Positions 51,176 through 58,811 of a DNA stretch of 64,000 nt are shown here, in pieces; position 1 is the first letter of the stretch, and each line of letters opens with the position of its first letter. Origin of the DNA: Candidatus Kuenenia stuttgartensis (GTDB taxonomy: Bacteria; Planctomycetota; Phycisphaerae; Phycisphaerales; SM1A02); NCBI GenBank assembly GCA_945902075.1, contig CAMDMA010000013.1, forward strand, positions 1-64,000. Direction: 5' to 3'. The notes under the pieces are model-generated. The model had not been told where the DNA came from and ran no database searches. It saw nothing but the letters and a program-made list of their open reading frames with translations. A program made the position numbers and the translations under genes.

Positions 51176-51574
51176 GTGTTTAGGCAAGGCACCGACGAGA
51201 CCAACGTGCAATACGAGGATGTCCTCTGCGACTTCTGTCGCCGACCGTGGGACCCCGATGATCCATCACGCCCGATGATCGAAGGTCACCACGGCAGCCA
51301 TCTATGCGGCGAGTGCTTATCGCTTGCCTTTCAGACGGTCGTACATGACGGAAAGGATGATTCCGTGCCGGGCCGCCCTTGCACGATGTGCCTTGAGGAG
51401 CGGGAAGATGAATCTTGGCGAAGCGCTGAGTTTCCAGACGCGCTTCTCTGTCGACGCTGCATCAAGCAATCATCCACGGCTCTTGAGAAAGACAAGGACT
51501 ACACCTGGCGTCGACCCGTTGGAAGTGGCCGTCCGCTGTCGCCTGAGGTTGAGAATGACGACGACGATGACTGA
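51176..51574 (+). CDS. Double-C4 zinc protein
   Basis: A 132-residue soluble protein with two four-cysteine sites. The first is C18DFC21...C44GEC47, framed as LCDFCRRPWDPDDPSRPMIEGHHGSHLCGECL, which resembles the ClpX-type C4 zinc finger. The second is C69TMC72...C92RRC95. An acidic tail (ENDDDDD) ends the protein. GTG 51176 follows GAGGAG 7 nt upstream. It is divergent from the histidine kinase. A zinc-stabilised adaptor or DNA/protein-binding role is possible; the exact function is unknown. Confidence 0.7.
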   Translation: MFRQGTDETNVQYEDVLCDFCRRPWDPDDPSRPMIEGHHGSHLCGECLSLAFQTVVHDGKDDSVPGRPCTMCLEEREDESWRSAEFPDALLCRRCIKQSSTALEKDKDYTWRRPVGSGRPLSPEVENDDDDD

Positions 51575-51587
51575 CCAGACGGCGTAA

Positions 51588-52289
51588 TCAGCCCACGCCC
51601 ACGACTTCCCGTTTCACGAGCGTCATCGCATGAAATGGCCTTCCCTCGCGGCGGAACTTCCGCTCGAAGTTTGTGCCCACGAACTCGCCTTCGCCTGCGC
51701 TCGCTGGTCGCTCAAAATCGCGCCGCTCATAGAGGTCACTTGCGCGCTCCGCGTGCTCCACATCCCACTTCCACAGGTCGCTGTGATCGGTGACGATGCG
51801 CAACTCGCCGCGAGGTGCAAGCACTCGGTGAAATTCGCGCAGCGTGTGGTCTTGCACGACACGACGTTTGTGATGGCGCGTCTTTGGCCACGGATCGCTG
51901 AAATACAGGTGAATGACGGCCGCAATGCCATCCGGCACGCGTGCGCGGAGGAATTCCGTCGCGTCGCCGTGCAGGAGTTTCACGTTCGTCATGCCCCGAC
52001 GGCGCACACGATCGGCGGCATACGCCCAGAACTCACCCGCCCACTCAATGCCGAGAAAGTTTGTTTTCGGTTCGAGTTCGGCCTGCTGGAGCAAGAAAGT
52101 TCCCTTACCCGATCCAATCTCAAGTTCGAATCGTCGCGAAGGCTCTGCGAACCACGCGCGCGGATCGAAGCCAAGAAGGGCACGCGACTCCGCAACGCTT
52201 GGCGCATCAGGGAGCCGTGGCAACGATGCCATCTCAATTCCGGCATCGCCCGGAACCAACTCGCGACCATGACCAAGACCGAAACTCAT
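51588..52289 (-). CDS. trmB: tRNA (guanine46-N7)-methyltransferase
   Basis: Methylates G46 in the variable loop of tRNA. The 233-residue protein has the SAM motif LEIGSGKGTFLLQQA and the catalytic/tRNA-binding FSDPWPKTRHHKRR, typical of TrmB. RIVTDHSDLWKWD near 165-178 corresponds to the TDHxxY/W element. The start overlaps the stop of the alpha/beta hydrolase by 4 nt (ATGA), so it is coupled to it. Confidence 0.96.
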   Translation of the reverse strand: MSFGLGHGRELVPGDAGIEMASLPRLPDAPSVAESRALLGFDPRAWFAEPSRRFELEIGSGKGTFLLQQAELEPKTNFLGIEWAGEFWAYAADRVRRRGMTNVKLLHGDATEFLRARVPDGIAAVIHLYFSDPWPKTRHHKRRVVQDHTLREFHRVLAPRGELRIVTDHSDLWKWDVEHAERASDLYERRDFERPASAGEGEFVGTNFERKFRREGRPFHAMTLVKREVVGVG

Positions 52290-54313
52290 GGACGAACCTC
52301 CGTTGGAATCGCTTGAGACGTTGGAATGAAGAGGTAAAGACGCTTCGGAATGTCCGCTGCATGCCAGGCGTCAGAACGTCCCGACTCAGGAATCTGCGGC
52401 GGAAGTGGCTTCATCACCCGATCGACAACCCAGGCCACCATCGAGGCAAGTGCCTCAGGCTCGAAGGTCGTGTCGATCACTCCGTACTCATCAACCACGC
52501 CAGTCACGGCTGGTTGAAACATGTGATTGAGCCCATCAAGACGTTTCGTTTCGATCGGTGCGCCCGTGGTTGCGGCGACTGCATCGAGAATGCCGAGATT
52601 CGTCGCTGCATTGACCTGAACGTCTTTGGTGCCACACATCGCAAGCGTCGGCGACTCAAGACGCTCAAGGACGACGCGCGGGTCGAACCGAATAAACTCA
52701 AGCATCCAAGGGCTTTCGAGTTGCGCCATCGCGCCGTCGTAAGTGGCTTTGAGCGTTGCATCATCGGGAACCTCCGTACCCGACGCGCGCAACTGCTCGC
52801 GCACCAGACTCTCGACGAGCACACGGACCGCATCGGTTGGCTTGCGCTCCGTGATTGCGGACATCACCACCGCATGCGCGGCAACCGCGCCCTCGCTCTG
52901 TTCCGGAGGAACTCCCGCCGCGTCATAGAGTTGCTTCGTCTGATGCGTGAGGAGTGCACCGCCCTGCTCGGCTGGTGGCGAAAGCAACACGGTGAACGCA
53001 AGTGGAGCGACCGGAGAATCGCCTGCGTGCTGCCAAAGCGATACGAGAGGCGCGATCAAGGCACCTTCGCTATGTCCGATGATGCCCACACGATTGGGAT
53101 CAATCCCCTGCTGTAACTTGAGCCACTCACTTGCAATGTCTGCATCACTCGCGAAATCGATGGTCGTCGCCTTTGAGAAATCCCCCGTCGAACTCGCCGT
53201 GCCGCGATCATCACAGCGAAGGACCGCAACGCCCGCGCGCGCGAGTGCGTCCGCGATCACTGCAAACGGTCGGTGTCCAAAGATCGTTTCATCACGATCT
53301 TGCGGACCAGAACCGCTGACGAGCAAAACTGCGGGGAATCGGCCGGAAATCACCAGTTTTCGCTCGCTCGGCATCGTCAGCGTACCTGCGAGCGTGTGGC
53401 CCGCGGGGTGCGCGATTCGTACTTCGCGTTCGGTGTACGGAAATGGCGGTTGCGGATCCTGTGGTCGACTGGCCGAACCGAGTTTCGCACCGATGACCTC
53501 TTCGAAGCGGATGGGGCCAACGAAATTTCCCTGCTGAAATGTTCCGCTGAGGACGCTGCGCGCATCGGCATCCGCCTCTGGCTTAAGCATCACGGTCGCG
53601 GCAACACCAACGGGAATGCGGAGCGTGAATCCCGTGGTGGTTCGCTCGACCTCCATCGCGAAGTTTCGAAGTCCTTGCGAGATAATTTCGATCGCGCCGC
53701 ACCAACCACGGGGACCTTCGCCGAGCGCGATGCGCATGGGAATCTTCTGCCCCTGCGCATCAAGTACACCAGCAAAAACCTTTGCGTCGTCGAGGTCGGT
53801 GACCAGATCGACCGCGCGCATCGTCCACTGCAGTGCAGGCGCGACAGAGGCGCCTTGCGCATCAAGAAAGGCGAATGAACCGGAGATTGTCGCGCCGGTC
53901 GGTGTTTCGAGAAGCGTGCCCTCAAATCGCGCTTGCCTTCCGCCAGCATCGAGGGTGAACGCGAGCGTATCACCCGCCGCGACGACATCGACCGCAGGCT
54001 TCGCCATTGCGCCCGCGCGCATGATGGTGACCTCGACGAGCGGTGCCGGAAGACCAGGTCGAACAATGAGCGTGACGGGCATCGACGGCGACGCCGCGCC
54101 GTCGGCGGCGGGAGCTCGAACCTCACCCATCCAAGCACCTGTCCACGCACGACGCAAGGTTTGCCCGAACGATGCTGCTGATTTCGAGTCAGCCGGGGGA
54201 TCATCAACCGATGCAGCGCGCGCAGAGAGACTCGAATTGAATGCGAGGGCGGCCACACCCGCGCAGCGCGCTGCGAAGAACCAGCGGGTATGCGAGAAGA
54301 TCGGGGCGTTCAT
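52286..54313 (-). CDS. Secreted alpha/beta hydrolase
   Basis: A 675-residue exported protein. A signal region is about 1-34 (AGVAALAFNSSLSARA). Residues about 50-280 form a beta-rich N-terminal extension. The hydrolase domain is about 295-660: AVLLVSGSGPQDRDE (oxyanion strand), the nucleophile elbow GHSEG, an aspartate near CGTKDVQVNAA and a histidine in LDGLNHMFQPA. This is the dienelactone hydrolase/prolyl-oligopeptidase-like group, with the S-D-H set plausibly complete. Start ATG 54313 has GGAG 9 nt upstream; the frame extends 13 codons further. Substrate not known. It is followed by trmB with a 4-nt overlap. Confidence 0.85.
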   Translation of the reverse strand: MNAPIFSHTRWFFAARCAGVAALAFNSSLSARAASVDDPPADSKSAASFGQTLRRAWTGAWMGEVRAPAADGAASPSMPVTLIVRPGLPAPLVEVTIMRAGAMAKPAVDVVAAGDTLAFTLDAGGRQARFEGTLLETPTGATISGSFAFLDAQGASVAPALQWTMRAVDLVTDLDDAKVFAGVLDAQGQKIPMRIALGEGPRGWCGAIEIISQGLRNFAMEVERTTTGFTLRIPVGVAATVMLKPEADADARSVLSGTFQQGNFVGPIRFEEVIGAKLGSASRPQDPQPPFPYTEREVRIAHPAGHTLAGTLTMPSERKLVISGRFPAVLLVSGSGPQDRDETIFGHRPFAVIADALARAGVAVLRCDDRGTASSTGDFSKATTIDFASDADIASEWLKLQQGIDPNRVGIIGHSEGALIAPLVSLWQHAGDSPVAPLAFTVLLSPPAEQGGALLTHQTKQLYDAAGVPPEQSEGAVAAHAVVMSAITERKPTDAVRVLVESLVREQLRASGTEVPDDATLKATYDGAMAQLESPWMLEFIRFDPRVVLERLESPTLAMCGTKDVQVNAATNLGILDAVAATTGAPIETKRLDGLNHMFQPAVTGVVDEYGVIDTTFEPEALASMVAWVVDRVMKPLPPQIPESGRSDAWHAADIPKRLYLFIPTSQAIPTEVRP

Positions 54314-54516
54314 CACAACTCCATCGACAGCTGCGCGCGGACTAGCGAACAATTGCAGCGGAGATGGAGTCGGGCGCAGACGACTCGACTCGCGAGTATG
54401 CCATCAATCAGGAAGGCACAAGTCTGGTAGGCGCGATTCAATGCGCGCGAAACACGAGGGGCACGCGAATCAATCCACCTTCACAAATCGCATACAAGCG
54501 GACTGGAAACCGAGAT

Positions 54517-54948
54517 TCACGCTTCGGTTTTGCCGGGACGCGCGCGGGGAGCACGCGCGGGAGGAAGCTCGCCCTCGGCGCGTCGCCAGTCGACGCGCTT
54601 GCCGTCGGCGTGGAGCAACTCGAGGTCGTAGTACAAACGCTGGTCCGGCTCGAACAGGTGCACGACGATCTCGACAAAGTCGACGAGAATCCAAGTTGAA
54701 CTCTCGTCAGCGTTGGTTCGATACGGGTGCTGCCCGCGCACCTTGCCAATGTCCTCGATCTCCTGCGCCGCTGAGCGCATTTGACGCTGGCTGGTGCCGG
54801 ATCCGATGATCACATAATCGCAGACTTGGCTGCGTCCACGGACGTCGAGGAGAATCACATCACTGCACTTCGACTCGGACAAAGTGCGTGCGATATCGAT
54901 CGCGAACTGGCGCGTCGATTCGGAATCTGCGGTGCTTCGGGAACGCAT
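54517..54948 (-). CDS. rsfS: Ribosome silencing factor RsfS/Iojap
   Basis: Binds ribosomal protein uL14 and prevents joining of the ribosomal subunits when nutrients are short. A 143-residue protein with family features SDVILLDVRGRSQVCDYVIIGSGTSQRQMRSAAQEI and WILVDFVEIVVHLFEPDQRLYYDLELLHADG. The Pro/Ala/Arg-rich 20-residue tail is unusual. It follows rpsU by 5 bp on the same strand and is 203 bp upstream of the hydrolase gene. Confidence 0.95.
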   Translation of the reverse strand: MRSRSTADSESTRQFAIDIARTLSESKCSDVILLDVRGRSQVCDYVIIGSGTSQRQMRSAAQEIEDIGKVRGQHPYRTNADESSTWILVDFVEIVVHLFEPDQRLYYDLELLHADGKRVDWRRAEGELPPARAPRARPGKTEA

Positions 54949-54953
54949 GAGGC

Positions 54954-55244
54954 TCAGAAGCCGCCGCCGCCGCCGCCGCCGCCGCTACGGGGACCGCGGG
55001 GTCCCTTCGCATCGCGCTTCGCGCCAGCACCCTTCGCGTTGGCTCCGCCCTGACGGTCGGAACCCGTGCGAACCGGACGCGGCTCATGGCGACGGGCGTC
55101 GCGACGCTTGCGTTCAGATGGCTTCTCGTAGTTCATCTTGCGCTTGACGTCCTTGGTCAAGCCTTCCTTCTCACAGAGCTTCTTAAAGCGACGAAGCATC
55201 TGCTCGACGGACTCACCACTACGTGCCTTGATACGGATTGACAT
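54954..55244 (-). CDS. rpsU: 30S ribosomal protein S21 with Gly-rich tail
   Basis: Small subunit protein S21. The chosen start ATG 55244 gives SIRIKARSGESVEQMLRRFKKLCEKEGLT, the S21 signature, and KRKMNYEKPSERKRRDARR. A 40-residue Arg/Ala then poly-Gly C-terminal extension ends GGGGGGGGF, longer than most S21. An ORF extension of 24 codons upstream is not supported. Forms a two-gene unit with rsfS (5-bp gap), a fitting pair for translation control. Confidence 0.93.
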   Translation of the reverse strand: MSIRIKARSGESVEQMLRRFKKLCEKEGLTKDVKRKMNYEKPSERKRRDARRHEPRPVRTGSDRQGGANAKGAGAKRDAKGPRGPRSGGGGGGGGF

Positions 55245-55393
55245 TGAAAATCGTGTCCTTCTGAGGGGTTCAACTGGCGGGTCGACTATTCGACACGATT
55301 TTGCCTCGAGGGTCAAGGCGCTTGGGCCCTGAGATTGAGAGACGCGCGGATCGTGGCGTGCACGAGGATCACCCTGCGCTGGCTGGCAGTTCG

Positions 55394-55399
55394 TATCCT
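55394..55399 (+). promoter_or_regulatory. -10-like hexamer TATCCT, 6 nt before GTG
   Basis: TATCCT, GTAGAA, then GTG 55406. The hexamer is identical to metH and to the gene at 47541. Predicts a leaderless GTG-start mRNA. Confidence 0.45.
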
Positions 55400-55405
55400 G
55401 TAGAA

Positions 55406-56158
55406 GTGCCGCTCATTATCGACACCTACAACGTCCTGCATGTCACCGGCATCTTGCCGCCGGAGATGGCCGTCGGCGACCCGGAGAGTTTGGCGCGGCT
55501 CATCGCTGCCAGCCGCTTTGGGTCGGAGGCGGTGTGGCTCATTTGCGATGGTGTTCCTCGCGGCGCGGCGCGCGTTGGGCGCATCATGATCGAGGGCGCC
55601 GGGCCTGGACGGAGCGCCGATGACCACATTGTGGCGTTCCTTGAGCGAAACTCCGCGCCGCGGCGCGTCACGGTCGTGACAAGCGACCGCGCGATCGTCA
55701 AGCGTGCACGGGCGCGTGGGGCCGAGTGCATCAAGAGCGAAGAGTTTCTCGCGCACCTCGCCGGTGACGCTGCCAAGTTCCGACCAAAGGCGGTTCGAGC
55801 GCCCGATCCCCGCCGTTCGGTCCCGCTTTCGGACCGTGAGGTTTCTGGATGGATGCGGCTCTTCGGCATCAGCGCTGAGCATGCCGCGATCCCTGCGGCG
55901 TCCTCCCTTCCGAAGCGCCCCGCCCAACGACCGTCCGATGATGCGGCACTTGAACGCTACCTCGAAGCAACGAAGGATCTCGCCGATCCTCTCTCGATTT
56001 TGGAACGCAAGGAGGGCATCACACTGCTGGAGGTCTTGGGCGCACTTGATAATGACGCACTTGACCGCCTGATGAAAGCGCACGAGCCGCCGATTCTGAA
56101 GGACGGCGCGCGCATTGGCGGCAGACTCCGTGTGCGGAAACCAAAGAATGACTGTTAA
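55406..56158 (+). CDS. NYN domain (YacP-like) protein
   Basis: A 250-residue protein with a PIN-like NYN fold at about residues 1-140: VPLIIDTYNVLHVTG gives the first acidic cluster (Asp6, Asn9), WLICDGVP the second, SADDHIVAFLE the third and VVTSDRAIVKRARARGAECI the fourth. YacP/Rae1 cleave mRNA on ribosomes, so ribosome-linked RNase activity is a reasonable suggestion. The C-terminal 100 residues are not part of the domain (VSGWMRLFGISAEHA, YLEATKDLADPLSILERKEG). GTG 55406 is chosen because the upstream 35 codons look non-coding and a -10-like box lies 6 nt before it. Confidence 0.78.
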   Translation: MPLIIDTYNVLHVTGILPPEMAVGDPESLARLIAASRFGSEAVWLICDGVPRGAARVGRIMIEGAGPGRSADDHIVAFLERNSAPRRVTVVTSDRAIVKRARARGAECIKSEEFLAHLAGDAAKFRPKAVRAPDPRRSVPLSDREVSGWMRLFGISAEHAAIPAASSLPKRPAQRPSDDAALERYLEATKDLADPLSILERKEGITLLEVLGALDNDALDRLMKAHEPPILKDGARIGGRLRVRKPKNDC

Positions 56159-56170
56159 CGAAGGCCTGAC

Positions 56171-56797
56171 ATGAGTACTGGACACGGACCAACCCACTCC
56201 ATCGATTTCGACCACCCGCCAACCGATCCCGTGTCGCTTTTTGAGCAGTGGTTTGCGGAGGCGCAGCGACTTCCAACACCAAATCCCAATGCAATGACGC
56301 TTGCGACGGTTGACGCGGATGGCGCGCCGAGTGCTCGCATCGTGCTGCTGCGCGGATTTTCAATTGAGGGCGCGCGTTTCTTTACGAACCGCCACAGCCG
56401 CAAGGGCCGTGCACTTGCCGCAAACACGCGGGCAGCGCTTCTTTTTCACTGGGATCTGCTTGATCGACAGATACGGATCGAAGGTCGCGTGTCGGTTGCG
56501 AGCGACACCGAGAGCGATGAGTACTTCGCGCACCGTCCGGTGGATAGCCGTGTCAACGCGTGGGCGAGTGACCAGAGCGAACCAGTCGCGAGCCGGGCAG
56601 AGCTTGAGCGCCGCGCGGCAGAGATGACCGCACGATTTGAAAATGTCGATGTACCGCGACCGCCGCATTGGGGAGGCTATCGCGTGAGCCTTGACCGCAT
56701 CGAATTTTGGCAGGGTGACAAGTATCGCCTCCACGATCGCATCGTCTTCACGCGCAGTGAAGGCGGCCTATACGAAGTCGTCCGACTCTGCCCGTGA
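56171..56797 (+). CDS. pdxH: Pyridoxamine 5'-phosphate oxidase
   Basis: FMN-dependent oxidation of pyridoxamine or pyridoxine phosphate to pyridoxal phosphate. The 208-residue protein shows AMTLATVDADGAPSARIVLLRGF (FMN strand), FFTNRHSRKGRALAANTRAALLFHW and the C-terminal signature HWGGYRVSLDRIEFWQGDKYRLHDR, with WxxxxxRLHDR contacting FMN and product. It makes the PLP needed by the transsulfuration enzymes encoded nearby. ATG 56171 follows 13 bp after the NYN gene and has GAAGG upstream. Confidence 0.96.
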   Translation: MSTGHGPTHSIDFDHPPTDPVSLFEQWFAEAQRLPTPNPNAMTLATVDADGAPSARIVLLRGFSIEGARFFTNRHSRKGRALAANTRAALLFHWDLLDRQIRIEGRVSVASDTESDEYFAHRPVDSRVNAWASDQSEPVASRAELERRAAEMTARFENVDVPRPPHWGGYRVSLDRIEFWQGDKYRLHDRIVFTRSEGGLYEVVRLCP

Positions 56798-56836
56798 TCG
56801 AACGACGGATGAATCCATCGGTTCGGGAAGAACTTT

Positions 56837-56896
56837 CGTGGCTTACCTCGTGGTTTACCTCGTGGTTTACCTCGTGGTTTACCTCGTGGTTTACCT
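56837..56896. repeat. 12-bp tandem repeat (5 copies) at the pdxH-rsmJ junction
   Basis: Five copies of CGTGGTTTACCT (first copy CGTGGCTTACCT) run from 56837 to 56896, then a partial CGTGG. The stop codon TAA of rsmJ (minus strand, 56891-56893) lies inside the last copy, so each unit carries an in-frame TAA in the rsmJ frame. The stretch is the gap between convergent pdxH and rsmJ. Confidence 0.95.
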
Positions 56897-57580
56897 CGTG
56901 GCGTCACCGCGCCAGACATCGAATCTCACGGTCGTTCCCTCGACCGACCAGTCCGACTTCGCGAGTGGCGGCGCGTCGTCGCCTCGTTTGAGCACTACGC
57001 GCATGCGGGCGCACGCGCGCGCGACTGCGAGGAGTTCCGCAGCGTCGACGTCCGCCCCCACCACTTCGCGCAGCACGACCATTTCCTTGCGTGGCAACGC
57101 TGATCGCTTCTTTTTCGGCGGAAACATCGGGTCGATTACGACAGCATCTGGCGCCTCAGTCGTGCCGACGCGGGCAGCAAGCCACTCGAGCGAGTCGGCG
57201 TGAACCACTTCGAGTCGGTCGCCGATGAGTTCCGCGAGGCGCGGATCGCGAAGTGCGCGCGCGAGTCCGTCGCGCGCGAGTTCGGCCACGATCGGCGAAC
57301 GCTCGATCGCTGTGACACGAAACCCGGCAACCGCGAGCAGAAACGCGTCACCCAGAAACCCCGCCGTTGCGTCGACAACTGTCACCGCGTCGCCAACGGC
57401 TTTCACGATCGGCATCGCGCGAGCCTCGGAGCGACCACCACGCAATGAGGTCTGCGTGAGATCGCAACGAACGCCGCGCCCCTCGCGCTCGCTCGGATGA
57501 CGAAGCTCGAGAAACGACGCAGGATCGTCGGCAGAGCCGACGCGCGCGAGGATGAATCCATCGTCGTCCTGAGTCACCAC
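56891..57580 (-). CDS. rsmJ: 16S rRNA (guanine1516-N2)-methyltransferase
   Basis: Methylates G1516 of 16S rRNA. The 229-residue protein has the RsmJ-type SAM region VDATAGFLGDAFLLAVAG and the catalytic YhiQ motif VIDPMFPPKKKRSALPRKEM. DRLEVVHADSLEWL lies between. Length near normal (E. coli 250). It is preceded directly by the cystathionine lyase gene (57581; no gap), so cotranscribed. Its stop falls in the 12-bp repeat. Confidence 0.93.
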   Translation of the reverse strand: MVTQDDDGFILARVGSADDPASFLELRHPSEREGRGVRCDLTQTSLRGGRSEARAMPIVKAVGDAVTVVDATAGFLGDAFLLAVAGFRVTAIERSPIVAELARDGLARALRDPRLAELIGDRLEVVHADSLEWLAARVGTTEAPDAVVIDPMFPPKKKRSALPRKEMVVLREVVGADVDAAELLAVARACARMRVVLKRGDDAPPLAKSDWSVEGTTVRFDVWRGDATR

Positions 57581-58789
57581 TCAGGCCTTCGACAGCCCGT
57601 GCTCGAGGTCCTTCCAAAGATCCTCAAGGTGCTCAACGCCGACGGAGAGGCGGACCAGCGAATCGCTGATTCCAAGTTCCGCGCGCATCGCCTCAGGCAC
57701 GCTGGCGTGCGTCATGATCGCCGGGTGCTCAATCAAACTCTCGACGCCACCAAGACTCTCCGCGAGCGCGAAGAGATGCACGTTCTCAAGGAACCGTCGA
57801 CTCTCGTCAAGACCGCCCTTGAGGAAGATGGTGATCATGCCACCGAATGCAGGCTTTCCATCGAGTTGCATCTGCTTGGCCGCGAGCGCGTGCTGCGGGT
57901 GGCTTGCGAGGCCGGGATAGACAACGCGCGCCACCTTCGCATGCTTCTCAAGCCGACGGGCAATCTCCATCGCGCTTGTGCAGTGGCGTTCCATGCGCAC
58001 GTGAAGCGTCTTGAGTCCGCGAAGCCCAAGATAGGCGTCGAACGGACCCATGACACTTCCGATCGCGTTCTGCATAAACCGCAGTTTTTCAGCCAATTCC
58101 GCGCTTCCGGTGATAAGCGCGCCGCCGACGGTATCGGAGTGTCCGCCGACATACTTTGTCGTGGAGTGCATCACGATGTCAGCGCCGAGTTCGAGTGGGC
58201 GAGTGAGGATCGGTGTTGCAAAGGTGTTGTCAACGACTGAGATCGCGCCAGCCGCGCGCGCAAGCTTGCACACAGCAGCGATGTCGACGAGTTTCAGCGT
58301 CGGATTTGTCGGCGTTTCGATCCACACCATTTTTGGCTTGTGCTCGCGGATCGATGCCTCGGCCTTCGCGAGATCGCTGAGATCAACGTGCACGACCTTG
58401 TAGCCGGCGCTCCGACGTCGCACGCGATTGAGCAGCCGGTTGGTACCGCCGTACACATCGTCCATACAAACAATCGTGTCACCCGCGTCCATGAGCTCGA
58501 GTGCCGTTGCGATCGCGGCAAGTCCCGATGCGAATGCGAATCCACCGCAGGTGCGCTCCGCATCCTCCGAAAGCCCGGAGTGCTCGAGCGTGCCGATACA
58601 ACGCTCGAAAGCGAAACGCGTGGAGTTATGGCTGCGCGAGTACTCGTAACCCTTATGCACACCAGGCGATTCTTGAATGAATGTCGAACTGGTGTAGATC
58701 GGCGGCATGACCGCGCCGGTTGTCGGGTCGGCGTGCTGGCCGCCGTGAATGCACTGGGTTGCGAGATGCTGATCGTGTGCGGAAGACAT
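57581..58789 (-). CDS. Cystathionine gamma-lyase/gamma-synthase-type PLP enzyme
   Basis: A 402-residue fold-type I Cys/Met metabolism PLP enzyme. The PLP lysine is Lys212 in HSTTKYVGGHSD. Other landmarks are YSRSHNSTRFAFE (variant of the usual YSRxxNPT), FASGLAAIA and VWIETPTNPTLKLVD. Sequence does not distinguish lyase from synthase with certainty, but pairing with cystathionine beta-synthase 22 bp upstream favours gamma-lyase: cystathionine to cysteine, 2-oxobutyrate and ammonia. Sits between the CBS gene and rsmJ. Confidence 0.92.
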   Translation of the reverse strand: MSSAHDQHLATQCIHGGQHADPTTGAVMPPIYTSSTFIQESPGVHKGYEYSRSHNSTRFAFERCIGTLEHSGLSEDAERTCGGFAFASGLAAIATALELMDAGDTIVCMDDVYGGTNRLLNRVRRRSAGYKVVHVDLSDLAKAEASIREHKPKMVWIETPTNPTLKLVDIAAVCKLARAAGAISVVDNTFATPILTRPLELGADIVMHSTTKYVGGHSDTVGGALITGSAELAEKLRFMQNAIGSVMGPFDAYLGLRGLKTLHVRMERHCTSAMEIARRLEKHAKVARVVYPGLASHPQHALAAKQMQLDGKPAFGGMITIFLKGGLDESRRFLENVHLFALAESLGGVESLIEHPAIMTHASVPEAMRAELGISDSLVRLSVGVEHLEDLWKDLEHGLSKA

Positions 58790-58811
58790 ATTGGAAACCT
58801 TCGTTGCGCGT

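Noticed and set aside
56691-57203. Plus-strand frames encoding VVYL or TSWF repeats
   Set aside because: They come from the 12-bp tandem repeat and overlap pdxH and rsmJ; no independent sign of coding.
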